This document shows, in pieces, positions 1 to 7,215 of a stretch of DNA of 17,268 nucleotides; within the stretch, counting starts at the first letter, position 1, and every line of letters begins with the position of its first letter. The translations under genes and the position numbers were made by a program. This DNA comes from Lachnospiraceae bacterium (GTDB lineage Bacteria > Bacillota > Clostridia > Lachnospirales > Lachnospiraceae). Location of the stretch: positions 1-17,268 of the forward strand of contig CAAFJI010000025.1 in the NCBI GenBank assembly GCA_900763175.1, in the 5' to 3' direction. The notes below the pieces were generated by a model. It worked only from the letters and a program-made list of their open reading frames with translations, was not told the DNA's origin and ran no database searches.

Positions 1-60
1 CACCATGTCTGGCTCACCTTATTTATCATAAGAAAATATTATAAAGTGAGGTATATATTT

Positions 61-441
61 ATGAGCGATTTAGATAAAAACACATCCTGCAGCAGCTGTG
101 GAAGTGATGCAGACTGCTCTTCCTGTGGAGGATGCAGCAGTGATCCTAAGCAGCACAGCACCATCACTCTTACCATGGAGGATGATACCGAGGTAGAATG
201 CGCTATCCTGACTATTTTCCCAGTGGATGCCAAGGAGTACATTGCCCTTCTTCCACTTGACGAGAATGGACAGAACCATGACGGAGAGGTTTATCTCTAT
301 GCTTTCGCACGCACAGAAGAAGGTGCTCCTATGCTTTCCAATATTGAAAGTGATGAGGAATATAATAAAGCTGCCATTGCCTTTGACACCGTTCTTCAGA
401 ACGCAAGAGAGGCAGAAGCTGCCGGAGATCCATTGCAATAA
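61..441 (+). CDS. DUF1292 family protein with cysteine-rich N-terminus
   Basis: Small acidic protein of 126 aa, the only plus-strand gene. From about residue 34 it matches the DUF1292 (YrzB-like) pattern: a short beta-rich domain with text such as ECAILTIFPVDAKEYIALLP and a run ending EVYLYAF, then an acidic helix with the typical SDEEYNKA. The biochemical role of the family is unknown. The first 28 residues carry five cysteines (C10, C13, C19, C22, C25) in two CxxC-type clusters and could bind a metal; that is inference. I chose the ATG at 61 because AAAGTGAGG lies nine bases upstream; the GTG at 46 would place that site inside the gene. In many Clostridia this gene follows ruvX, but the 60 bases upstream are too few to tell. 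It ends just before a large shared terminator and is convergent with the dUTPase gene. Confidence 0.85.
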   Translation: MSDLDKNTSCSSCGSDADCSSCGGCSSDPKQHSTITLTMEDDTEVECAILTIFPVDAKEYIALLPLDENGQNHDGEVYLYAFARTEEGAPMLSNIESDEEYNKAAIAFDTVLQNAREAEAAGDPLQ

Positions 442-447
442 AGCAGC

Positions 448-522
448 AAAAGCCAGAGGCAAAAGAGTATGCCCTTCCTGTCATACAGACAGGAGGGGCA
501 TACTCTTTTGCCTCTGGCTTTT
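448..522. terminator. Bidirectional terminator, very long hairpin
   Basis: Bases 448-474 are perfectly complementary to 496-522 (27 bp). The helix continues through a T-G wobble (475/495) and seven more pairs (476-482 with 488-494) to a five-base loop at 483-487. The plus-strand copy ends in a run of T, and the minus-strand copy ends TTTTGCTGCTTT. It lies between the convergent DUF1292 and dUTPase genes and can stop transcription from both sides. The stem is far longer than an ordinary intrinsic terminator. Confidence 0.9.
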
Positions 523-533
523 TCCCGCCATTT

Positions 534-1049
534 TTATTTTCCTGTGGTACTTCCAAATCCACCGTTTCTTACATCTGTCACATCGTCATCCACTGTGATT
601 CCATACTCTGCAAAAATTCCCTGCATAAAGCCGGTATCCGCCTTCAGCTCTACTGTTTTGTTCTCGTTGGTATCGTTGGTCAGCTTGGCGAAAATGTGAC
701 CTTCATTGTCAGAATAAAAATAATCGCTGTCAATGATTCCAACTGTATTATTCAGCTGCAGACGATATTTGAAGCCAAGGCCGCTTCTTGGATAGCATTT
801 CAACACCCACTCCACATCCATTTCCACCCGGATCCCTGTAGGAATCTTCACTGTTTTTCCAGGTTCCACAGTAAAGTCTGCCGGAGCAAAAAAATCATAT
901 CCGGCGCTTCCTGCAGTTGCTCTTCTTGGAAGTCGGATGTTCTTGTAAATCTCCTCCATTTCCTCCTGCGTGGCATTTTCAAAAGTATCTTTCCAATCTG
1001 TGAAGAAACGTTCTTTGCTTACTTTATGAAATTTGGCAATTCGTTTCAT
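534..1049 (-). CDS. dut: dUTP diphosphatase (dUTPase), atypical trimeric-type
   Basis: Predicted to hydrolyse dUTP to dUMP and pyrophosphate, keeping uracil out of DNA and supplying dUMP for thymidylate synthesis. The protein has 171 aa, longer than the usual 140-150. All five motifs of the trimeric dUTPase/dCTP deaminase fold can be placed: AGYD (49-52), PRSGLGFK (87-94), GIIDSDY (104-110, with the candidate catalytic aspartate), a divergent motif 4 GFMQG (140-144), and RNGGFGSTTG (161-170). There is an extra N-terminal segment of about 40 residues and an insertion after motif 3. The glycine-rich motif 5 has one extra threonine. A dCTP deaminase is less likely because motif 5 is of the dUTPase type. 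AGGAGG sits five bases before the ATG. The gene lies downstream of pnp behind a weak hairpin and ends at the shared terminator. Confidence 0.85.
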   Translation of the reverse strand: MKRIAKFHKVSKERFFTDWKDTFENATQEEMEEIYKNIRLPRRATAGSAGYDFFAPADFTVEPGKTVKIPTGIRVEMDVEWVLKCYPRSGLGFKYRLQLNNTVGIIDSDYFYSDNEGHIFAKLTNDTNENKTVELKADTGFMQGIFAEYGITVDDDVTDVRNGGFGSTTGK

Positions 1050-1077
1050 AATGTCCTCCTGATTTCTTTCTTATATC

Positions 1078-1111
1078 AAAGAATGCCGGACAAAACTGCC
1101 CGACATTCCTT
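1078..1111 (-). terminator. Probable weak terminator after pnp
   Basis: On the minus strand AAGGAATGTCGG pairs with CCGGCATTCTTT, a 12-bp stem with two G-U pairs and a ten-base loop. It lies between the pnp stop and the dut ribosome binding site. The T run that follows is short (TTTGATAT), so it may reduce rather than abolish read-through from pnp into dut. The opposite orientation has a better T run (TTGTTTTT), but no plus-strand gene reaches it. Confidence 0.5.
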
Positions 1112-1175
1112 GTTTTTAAACACACTTTAAAGCCCATTCTCAAAGCCCGATACTATTTTGTCCTATCTGTTTGCC

Positions 1176-3269
1176 TTATGCCTGTTCCGGAACATCCTTG
1201 ATGCTGAAGCTCATTCTTCCCATCTTATCTTTTCCAAGGCACACAACGGTTACTTTATCTCCCAGTGTAAGAACATCCTCTACACGGTTGATTCTCTCTT
1301 TGCAGATCTTGGAAATGTGGACCATTCCCTCTTTTCCAGGAGCAAACTCAACGAAAGCACCAAATTCCTTAATGCTTACGACCTGGCCGGTAAGAATCTG
1401 ACCCTGCTCGAAATCAGATGCGATAATCTCTACCATACGTTTTGCTTCCTGCATACTCTTGTCATCTACGCCACAGATAGATACAGCTCCCTCATCTGTG
1501 ATGTCGATCTTCACACCAGTACGCTCAATGATGGTATTGATGGTCTTTCCTCTCTGTCCAACTACATCACCGATCTTCTGAGGATCAATCTGGATCTGGA
1601 TAATCTTCGGTGCATATTTACCAACAGCTGTACGAGGTCCGGAAATACACTTCTCAATAACCTCAGTAAGGATGTACTCTCTTGCCTCTTTTGTACGTCT
1701 GATTGCTTCCTCTACGATCTGTCTTGTGAGACCGTGAATCTTAATGTCCATCTGGATCGCTGTGATACCGTCATGTGTACCTGCAACCTTGAAGTCCATA
1801 TCTCCAAAGAAGTCCTCAAGACCCTGGATATCAGTAAGAACGATATAATCGTCATCTGTGTCTCCTGTAACAAGTCCGCAGGAAATACCAGCAACCGGTT
1901 TCCTGATCGGTACGCCGGCAGCCTCCAGAGACATGGTAGATGCACAGATACTTGCCTGGGAAGTGGAACCGTTGGACTCAAATGTCTCAGATACGGTACG
2001 AATTGCATATGGGAACTCTTCTGCACTTGGAAGCACCGGCACAAGTGCTCTCTCAGCCAGTGCACCATGTCCGATCTCACGGCGTCCCGGTCCTCTGGAT
2101 GGCTTTGTCTCACCTACAGAGTAGGACGGGAAGTTATAGTGATGCATATATCTCTTTGTTGTTTCAAACTCGTCAAGTCCGTCAAGTCTCTGAGCCTCTG
2201 CAAGAGGAGCCAGTGTTGTGATGGTACAGATCTGTGTTTGTCCACGGGTGAACATTGCAGAACCATGTACTCTCGGAATAATATCAACCTCAGCTGCCAA
2301 AGGACGAATCTGTGTAATAGCACGGCCATCCGGACGCTTGTGGTCTTTCAGAATCATTTTACGAACTGTCTTTTTCTGGTACTGGTAAACAGCCTCACCA
2401 AGAACTGCAAGCCACTCTTCTTTCTCTGCGAAAGCCTCTTTCAGCTTGTCTGTGATCTCTGCGATGTTATTCTCTCTTGTCTGCTTGTCATCGGAGAATA
2501 CAGCTACTTCCATTTCTTCCGGAGGAACGATTTCTTTGATTGCATCAAAAAGTTCCTGAGGAACAGCGCAGGACTCATAGCTGTGTTTCTCTTTTCCACA
2601 CTCAGCAATGATCTGGTCAAAGAATTTGATGATTTCCTGGTTTACCTCATGTGCCTTGTAAATAGCCTCGATCATCTGATCCTCCGGAACCTCGTTTGCT
2701 CCAGCCTCGATCATGATCACCTTGTCTCTTGTGGAAGCTACAGTCAGCTGAAGGTCAGAAATATCCTTCTGAGCCAGTGTAGGATTCACGATATACTCTC
2801 CATTAATAAGACCAATCTGTGTAGTAGCACATGGACCGTCAAATGGAATGTCGGAAATACAGGTAGCAAGAGAAGAACCAAGCATAGCCGGAATCTCCGG
2901 ATTGCACTCTGGATCAACGGACATAACCATATCTACCAGTGTAACGTCATTTCTGTAGTCCTTCGGGAACAGAGGACGCATTGGTCTGTCGATAACACGG
3001 GAAGTAAGGATAGCGTGCTCGCTTGCCTTTCCTTCTCTTTTATTAAAACCGCCTGGAATCTTTCCTACAGCGTACATCTTCTCTTCATATTCAACACTCA
3101 GTGGAAAAAAGTCGATTCCCTCTCTAGGCTCCTTTGATGCAGTTGCGGTAGCCAGTACGGTAGTGTCACCATAGTGCATAAGCGCTGCACCGTTTGCCTG
3201 TTTTGCAACACGTCCGATATCTACGGTAAGTGTTCTTCCAGCTAATTCCATGGAATAACTTTTGTACAT
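1176..3269 (-). CDS. pnp: Polyribonucleotide nucleotidyltransferase (PNPase)
   Basis: Phosphorolytic 3'-to-5' exoribonuclease that degrades mRNA to nucleoside diphosphates and can also add tails; it forms a homotrimer in the cytoplasm. The 697 aa show the whole family layout: first RNase PH domain (about 1-215), helical linker (240-315), second RNase PH domain (320-545), KH domain (550-612, GxxG as GQRG at 571-574) and S1 domain (624-690). Active-site signatures are FTRGQTQ (340-346), SNGSTS (432-437) and the aspartates D486 and D492 in EDFFGDMDF. The protein stops soon after S1, without a long acidic tail. The start at 3269 is preferred over the ATG at 3287 because AAAAGGAGAG, which includes the upstream ATG's own codons, is the ribosome binding site. 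Transcription must come through or from the leader after the rpsO terminator. Confidence 0.98.
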   Translation of the reverse strand: MYKSYSMELAGRTLTVDIGRVAKQANGAALMHYGDTTVLATATASKEPREGIDFFPLSVEYEEKMYAVGKIPGGFNKREGKASEHAILTSRVIDRPMRPLFPKDYRNDVTLVDMVMSVDPECNPEIPAMLGSSLATCISDIPFDGPCATTQIGLINGEYIVNPTLAQKDISDLQLTVASTRDKVIMIEAGANEVPEDQMIEAIYKAHEVNQEIIKFFDQIIAECGKEKHSYESCAVPQELFDAIKEIVPPEEMEVAVFSDDKQTRENNIAEITDKLKEAFAEKEEWLAVLGEAVYQYQKKTVRKMILKDHKRPDGRAITQIRPLAAEVDIIPRVHGSAMFTRGQTQICTITTLAPLAEAQRLDGLDEFETTKRYMHHYNFPSYSVGETKPSRGPGRREIGHGALAERALVPVLPSAEEFPYAIRTVSETFESNGSTSQASICASTMSLEAAGVPIRKPVAGISCGLVTGDTDDDYIVLTDIQGLEDFFGDMDFKVAGTHDGITAIQMDIKIHGLTRQIVEEAIRRTKEAREYILTEVIEKCISGPRTAVGKYAPKIIQIQIDPQKIGDVVGQRGKTINTIIERTGVKIDITDEGAVSICGVDDKSMQEAKRMVEIIASDFEQGQILTGQVVSIKEFGAFVEFAPGKEGMVHISKICKERINRVEDVLTLGDKVTVVCLGKDKMGRMSFSIKDVPEQA

Positions 3270-3314
3270 ATTTTCTCTCCTTTTCATTCAATCTGGTTGG
3301 ACCTAAGCAGAAGT

Positions 3315-3369
3315 CCGAAACGACTGAAAAACACACTTGTCATCCAACTGTTCTTTTCAGAAGTCTCGG
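3315..3369 (-). promoter_or_regulatory. Stem-loop in the pnp leader
   Basis: On the minus strand CCGAGAC (TT) CTGAAAA pairs with TTTTCAG (TC) GTTTCGG around a 23-base loop: two seven-pair helices, one pair a wobble, separated by a two-by-two internal loop. No T run follows, so it is not a terminator. It ends 45 bases before the pnp start. The E. coli pnp leader has a hairpin cut by RNase III that serves autoregulation; a similar role here is inference from position and shape only. Confidence 0.45.
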
Positions 3370-3439
3370 AAATCCTTTGTCAAAGCCAATGAATGCTCTG
3401 GCAGTAGTACCTTCTGTTTCGGCCTTTACATCTTAAAAT

Positions 3440-3461
3440 GGGGCGGATGGATATCCGCCCC
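3440..3461 (-). terminator. rpsO terminator
   Basis: GGGGCGGAT (3440-3448) pairs perfectly with ATCCGCCCC (3453-3461) around a four-base loop. On the minus strand the hairpin is followed by ATTTTAAG. It begins 13 bases after the rpsO stop codon. It is GC-rich and should end most rpsO transcripts before pnp. Confidence 0.8.
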
Positions 3462-3474
3462 TTCCGCATACTAA

Positions 3475-3741
3475 TTATTTTCTTAAGCCTAATTTCTCAA
3501 TCAGTGCACGGTATCTCTCGATGTCTGTTTTCTTTAAGTAAGCTAACAGTCCACGTCTCTGACCAACCATCTTCAGCAGACCTCTTCTGGAATGATGATC
3601 TTTGTGGTTGTTCTGTAAATGCTCAGTAAGCTCCTGGATTCTTGCAGTAAGAACAGCTACCTGTACCTCTGGTGAACCAGTATCTCCCTCACATCTTGCA
3701 TACTCTTTCATGATTGCTGCTTTCTTTTCTTTTGAAATCAT
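3475..3741 (-). CDS. rpsO: 30S ribosomal protein S15
   Basis: Primary binding protein of the 16S rRNA central domain, needed early in 30S platform assembly. It has 88 aa, the standard length. Family signatures are GDTGSPEVQVA (19-29), which packs the N-terminal helix, and HHSRRGLL with the following basic LKMVGQRR, which contact the rRNA three-way junction. AAGGAGG stands eight bases before the ATG. The gene has its own promoter and a structured leader upstream and a strong terminator downstream, so it is probably a separate transcription unit inside the row of genes. Position between ribF and pnp is the usual order in Firmicutes. Confidence 0.99.
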   Translation of the reverse strand: MISKEKKAAIMKEYARCEGDTGSPEVQVAVLTARIQELTEHLQNNHKDHHSRRGLLKMVGQRRGLLAYLKKTDIERYRALIEKLGLRK

Positions 3742-3881
3742 TTTGATTTCCTCCTTAATATTTTAATGGCATCCCATACAGATTCTTCTGTGGGTGCGAG
3801 ATCGCCGCATATTAAGAGACGGTCGGAGATTCCAACCCCTGAATATGGGCTGTTCGTGCGGCTCTAATTCCTGCTCACACA
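3742..3881 (-). promoter_or_regulatory. Structured rpsO leader, candidate S15 autoregulatory RNA
   Basis: About 140 nt lie between the predicted transcription start and the rpsO ATG. Three helices are visible: a long-range stem GCCGCA/TGCGGC (3804-3809 with 3857-3862); inside it a seven-pair hairpin with a three-base loop (3821-3827 with 3831-3837, one G-U pair); and, next to the ribosome binding site, a bulged hairpin (3773-3776 and 3779-3782 with 3787-3794). S15 represses its own translation through structured leaders in several bacterial groups. That this leader does so is inference. Confidence 0.5.
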
Positions 3882-3887
3882 TCCGTA

Positions 3888-3916
3888 AGTATAGCATACC
3901 GCCAGGATTCTGTAAA
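3888..3916 (-). promoter_or_regulatory. rpsO promoter, sigma-A type
   Basis: On the minus strand TTTACA (3911-3916) and TATACT (3888-3893) are separated by exactly 17 bases, and TGC precedes the -10 box as an extended element. Transcription should start near 3881. No terminator is visible between ribF and this site, so read-through from the upstream operon can add to it. Confidence 0.8.
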
Positions 3917-3945
3917 CTGTTTTTTCGGCTGCTTTGAAAATTCTT

Positions 3946-4857
3946 TTATACTTCCTGTTTTTCCTCTATTTTCTGAAAAAAGGCTCTGCCATTTTCTGCG
4001 TCAGCAAGGAGTCTTGCTTTTAATGCTTCCAAAGACGGAAATTTCTTCTCCGGACGAAGGAACTTTTTGAAATCCACACGGCATTTCTTTCCGTAAAGAT
4101 CCTCATCGCAGTCAAATAAATAGGTTTCCACCCCGATAAAGCTTTCCCCCACAGTAGGCTTACATCCAATATTCGTAATCCCTCCATAGGTCCTGCCATC
4201 AAAATAGGATGTGGTCACATAGACGCCGTTTGGCGGCAGGATCTTGCTTTTGGGAGGAACAAGATTTGTGGTAGGAAGAAGGACTTTATGCCCCATTCCC
4301 CTTCCGTGGACCACATCTCCCTCTACGAAATAATCCATTCCCATGAGAGAGGAAATCTTCTCCATATTGCCCTTTTTCAGCTCTTCCCGGATAAAGGTAC
4401 TGCTGATCTTCCGCTTTCCATCCATCTCTTTTGAAAGAATGTCTACGGAAAAACCGTACTTCCTTCCAAATTCTTTCAAAAGCTCCGGAGTACCCTTCCG
4501 TTCAAAGCCGAAACGGTTGTCCTCTCCGACAACCACATAGGAAGCCCCAAGATCTCCCATAAGAATTTCTTTTATGAAATTTTCAGCCCTCATGTGGCGG
4601 ATCCTGTCATCCAGCCTGCACTCCACCAGCACATCCACTCCCATTCTTTCCAAAAGGGAAGCTCTTTCCTGGCTGGTAAGGATCATGTTGCTGGAAGCGT
4701 CAATAGCGAAAAGCACAGCCTGCTCGCCAAGTGCTTTTCGCTCTTTTATCTTTTCCACCAGTTTCTGATGGCCACGGTGGATCCCGTCAAATTTTCCCAT
4801 TGTTACTGCACAGTTGGCAAGCTTCGGAAACTCACCATCTATCTTCAGGTATTCCAT
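3946..4857 (-). CDS. ribF: Bifunctional riboflavin kinase / FMN adenylyltransferase
   Basis: Predicted to phosphorylate riboflavin to FMN and then adenylate FMN to FAD. The 303 aa hold two domains. The N-terminal nucleotidyltransferase domain (about 1-160) has GKFDGIHRGH (21-30) and ISSTFIR (151-157). The C-terminal kinase domain (about 178-295) has GRGMG (185-189), PTTN (195-198, usually PTAN), GVYV (211-214) and the acidic E244 in ETYLFD. The strand that in B. subtilis RibC reads FHPHP is replaced by FAIDASSNM (50-58), so a conserved His-Pro patch of the adenylyltransferase site is missing; its effect is unknown. AGGAGAG lies four bases before the ATG and the gene follows truB by 12 bases. 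It is the last gene before the rpsO promoter. Confidence 0.95.
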   Translation of the reverse strand: MEYLKIDGEFPKLANCAVTMGKFDGIHRGHQKLVEKIKERKALGEQAVLFAIDASSNMILTSQERASLLERMGVDVLVECRLDDRIRHMRAENFIKEILMGDLGASYVVVGEDNRFGFERKGTPELLKEFGRKYGFSVDILSKEMDGKRKISSTFIREELKKGNMEKISSLMGMDYFVEGDVVHGRGMGHKVLLPTTNLVPPKSKILPPNGVYVTTSYFDGRTYGGITNIGCKPTVGESFIGVETYLFDCDEDLYGKKCRVDFKKFLRPEKKFPSLEALKARLLADAENGRAFFQKIEEKQEV

Positions 4858-4869
4858 ATAACTCTCCTG

Positions 4870-5760
4870 TCAAAACATCTTTACCGGATAATATTTTTTC
4901 TTCCCCGCATCCCATTGAAAAATACCTGTAAAACCTCCATCACTGGTATACATCCGTACCCAGCCTTCCTTATGCTGAACATCTACCAGATTCTCAGACA
5001 GAGGATTCCCATTTTCCAGAAGCCTGTCTCCATAAGAATTGGCATGAATAGGCGGATACTCTCCAAGAACTTTTTCCACTGGGTAGATCTTATCCAGGAT
5101 GCTTCCATCTTCCACGGCTTTTTCCACTTCTTCCAGTGTATGACTTTCCTCAAGGGAAAAACGGCCCACCCTTGTTCGCAGAAGCTCTTCCATACAGCCG
5201 CCGCAGCCAAGCTTTTGGCCAATGTCGTGACACAGTGTGCGGATATAGGTTCCCTTACTGCAGGTCACTCTTATTTTCACCAGTGGCAGCTTCATTTCCA
5301 GGACTCTGATATCAAAAAAGCATACCGGGCGTGCTTTTCGCTCTACGGTCTTTCCCTCACGGGCCAGCTCATAAAGCTTCTTCCCATCTACCTTCAAAGC
5401 AGAATACATAGGTGGAATCTGCATCTGCTCTCCCTTAAAGCTCTCCAGGACAGCCTTTACTTCCTCTTCTGTTACTGTCACTTCTTTTTCTTCCAGAATC
5501 CGGCCGGACATATCCTGTGTATCTGTAGCAATACCAAGATGGAGCACTGCCTCGTATGTCTTTTCTTTATCCGTGATCAGATCCACCAGCTTGGTTCCCT
5601 TTCCCAGTGCAACAGGAAGAACTCCCGTTGCATCCGGATCAAGAGTACCGGTATGGCCGATTTTTTTCATATGCAGGATTCCACGCAGCTTTGCCACCAC
5701 ATCATGGGAGGTAAAGCCTTTTTCTTTATGAATTACAATGATTCCCTGAAATTCTGCCAT
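4870..5760 (-). CDS. truB: tRNA pseudouridine-55 synthase TruB
   Basis: Makes pseudouridine at position 55 in the T-loop of tRNAs and acts as a tRNA chaperone. The 296 aa carry the signature GHTGTLDPDATGVLPV (35-50) with catalytic D41, then IPPMYSALKVDGKKLYELAR and CSKGTYIRTL, all diagnostic of the TruB class. The part after about residue 235 is a small C-terminal domain, diverged in sequence. The ATG shares its A with the nrnA TAA stop (TAATG), so translation is probably coupled; AGGA inside nrnA serves as ribosome binding site. This nrnA-truB-ribF order is common in Firmicutes. Confidence 0.98.
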   Translation of the reverse strand: MAEFQGIIVIHKEKGFTSHDVVAKLRGILHMKKIGHTGTLDPDATGVLPVALGKGTKLVDLITDKEKTYEAVLHLGIATDTQDMSGRILEEKEVTVTEEEVKAVLESFKGEQMQIPPMYSALKVDGKKLYELAREGKTVERKARPVCFFDIRVLEMKLPLVKIRVTCSKGTYIRTLCHDIGQKLGCGGCMEELLRTRVGRFSLEESHTLEEVEKAVEDGSILDKIYPVEKVLGEYPPIHANSYGDRLLENGNPLSENLVDVQHKEGWVRMYTSDGGFTGIFQWDAGKKKYYPVKMF

Positions 5761-6722
5761 TATTCATCCTGTCCCTGAAGCTGTTTTTCAATCTGTTCTG
5801 AAATATTATTGATCACATCATACATAGAACCTGCCATATCACAGCCTGCAGCCTTCACATGACCACCGCCGCCAAAATAAGCTGCGATCTTACTTACGTC
5901 TACCACTCCGTTAGAACGCAAAGATACCTTAAACAGCTGGCTTTCGTGCTCATAGATAAACATGGCAACCTCTACCCCTCTTGTAAGACGCAGCTGGCTT
6001 ACGATTCCATCCAGGTCTGAGGGAATCACTCCATAGAAGTCCATATCCCGCATCTTCATATAGCCTACAATACATTTTCCATCCAGAAGCATGATACTCT
6101 CTGCAAGCACCCGTCCCATTACCTGATTCTGGATATAAGTCTTCTGATAAAAGGATTCGTCAATAATGTTGGAAAAATCCACTCCTTTTGCCATAAGTTC
6201 ACCGGCAATGCGCATGGTTTCCGGTGATGTGGAAGAATACTGGAAAACTCCTGTATCATGGATCATTCCTGTATAAATAGCAGTTGCAATGTCCAGATTA
6301 ATCTTGCTTTCATCCAGAAGCTTATAAAGCACTTCACTGGCAGAGCTTACCTCGCCATGGACATGATTGATCTGTGCAAAGCCAGGATTACTTACATGGT
6401 GGTCGATGCACACTGTTTTTTTCGCACCTGCAAAAAGCTCTCTGGCAACTGCCAGACGATCTGTTGAACTCACATCGCAGGTTACAAAAAGATCATATAC
6501 TTTGTTTTCCTCTACCTCATATTTCACTTCGTCCATATGGGCAATGTGTCCAAATACAGGTTTTGGTTTCTCAAGGTAAATATCAGTCTGAATATCCGGA
6601 TACCAGGTTCTCATGTAAAGGTACAGCGCCATACAGGAACCAACACAGTCTCCATCAGGACGTACGTGTCCTGCAATTCCCATACTGGTCACGCCATCCA
6701 GGATTTCTTCGATTCTTTCCAT
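5760..6722 (-). CDS. nrnA: DHH-family nanoRNase / pAp phosphatase NrnA
   Basis: Predicted cytoplasmic phosphoesterase that removes nucleotides from very short RNAs and dephosphorylates 3'-phosphoadenosine 5'-phosphate. The 320 aa show the DHH metal-binding motifs in order: GHVRPDGDCVGS (18-29), TCDVSSTDRL (81-90), IDHHVSN (106-112, the DHH at 107-109) and MIHDTGVFQYSST (153-165). The DHHA1 substrate domain ends with the glycine-rich GGGGHVKAAG (284-293). Length and layout fit NrnA rather than RecJ or the membrane-bound GdpP type. The start lies 12 bases after the rbfA stop, with GAGGTGAGGG just before the ATG. Whether this copy prefers nanoRNA, pAp or a cyclic-dinucleotide product such as pApA cannot be told from sequence. 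Confidence 0.93.
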   Translation of the reverse strand: MERIEEILDGVTSMGIAGHVRPDGDCVGSCMALYLYMRTWYPDIQTDIYLEKPKPVFGHIAHMDEVKYEVEENKVYDLFVTCDVSSTDRLAVARELFAGAKKTVCIDHHVSNPGFAQINHVHGEVSSASEVLYKLLDESKINLDIATAIYTGMIHDTGVFQYSSTSPETMRIAGELMAKGVDFSNIIDESFYQKTYIQNQVMGRVLAESIMLLDGKCIVGYMKMRDMDFYGVIPSDLDGIVSQLRLTRGVEVAMFIYEHESQLFKVSLRSNGVVDVSKIAAYFGGGGHVKAAGCDMAGSMYDVINNISEQIEKQLQGQDE

Positions 6723-6734
6723 TCCCTCACCTCA

Positions 6735-7148
6735 TTATTCTTCGACTTTCGCTTCCGCAGCTTCCCCTGCAGTTTCTTCTGTATGTTTTTCTTCCTGTTC
6801 CGTAATAACATCATCGATCAGCTTGGACATATTTACGCCATATTCAATGGACTCGTCCAGAATAAAGCGAATCTCCGGTGTATTGCGAAGATTCAGGTTC
6901 TTGGCAAGCTGTCTGCGAATATAACCCTCTGCACTTTTCAGGCCACGGATAGTGGACTGCTTTGCTTCCTCACTTCCCAGCACACTGATAAATGCCTTAC
7001 AGGTTTTCAGATCCGGTGCAACCTCCACTGCCATCACAGATGTCATGGGGTGGATTCTTGGATCTTTGATCTCGCCACGGATGATATTGCTCAGTTCCTT
7101 CTGAACCTCTGCATTTATTCTTGTGTTTTTGATACTATTTTTCCTCAT
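6735..7148 (-). CDS. rbfA: 30S ribosome-binding factor A
   Basis: Cold-related maturation factor that binds the 30S subunit and helps the 5' end of 16S rRNA fold. The 137 aa show the KH-like RbfA fold: KNTRINAEVQKELSNII at the N-terminus, then KDPRIHPMTSVMAVEVAPDLK and the core RRQLAKNLNLRNTPEIRFILDESIE, with the conserved alanine-to-asparagine style kink region in between. After about residue 115 there is an acidic, probably disordered tail (EQEEKHTEETAGEAAEAKVEE) beyond the usual domain. AGGAGAG is about 11 bases before the ATG. A stable hairpin separates the gene from infB and may lower or process its message. Confidence 0.96.
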   Translation of the reverse strand: MRKNSIKNTRINAEVQKELSNIIRGEIKDPRIHPMTSVMAVEVAPDLKTCKAFISVLGSEEAKQSTIRGLKSAEGYIRRQLAKNLNLRNTPEIRFILDESIEYGVNMSKLIDDVITEQEEKHTEETAGEAAEAKVEE

Positions 7149-7178
7149 TCTATCTGGTCTCTCCTATCTAAACGGAAA

Positions 7179-7203
7179 TGGGGGCAAACTATATTCGCCC
7201 CCA
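7179..7203 (-). other. Stable hairpin between infB and rbfA
   Basis: On the minus strand TGGGGGCGAA pairs with TTTGCCCCCA, ten pairs with one wobble, around a five-base loop. It sits between the infB stop and the rbfA ribosome binding site. The bases that follow, TTTCCGTTTAG, are only partly T, so it may be a leaky terminator or an RNA-processing or 3'-stabilising structure inside the operon. Confidence 0.6.
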
Positions 7204-7215
7204 AATAGATGCATC

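Noticed and set aside
1..60. Tail of an upstream gene such as ruvX
   Set aside because: Two frames end in this stretch but too few codons are present to recognise a protein.
1158..3137. 659-codon open frame on the plus strand across pnp
   Set aside because: It is antisense to the clear PNPase gene; the translation is rich in Cys, Ser and Leu with no recognisable domain, and it arises from the codon pattern of pnp.
3355..3383. TTGACA on the minus strand (3378-3383) as a pnp promoter
   Set aside because: At 17-18 bases downstream only CTGAAA or TGAAAA is found, a poor -10 box.
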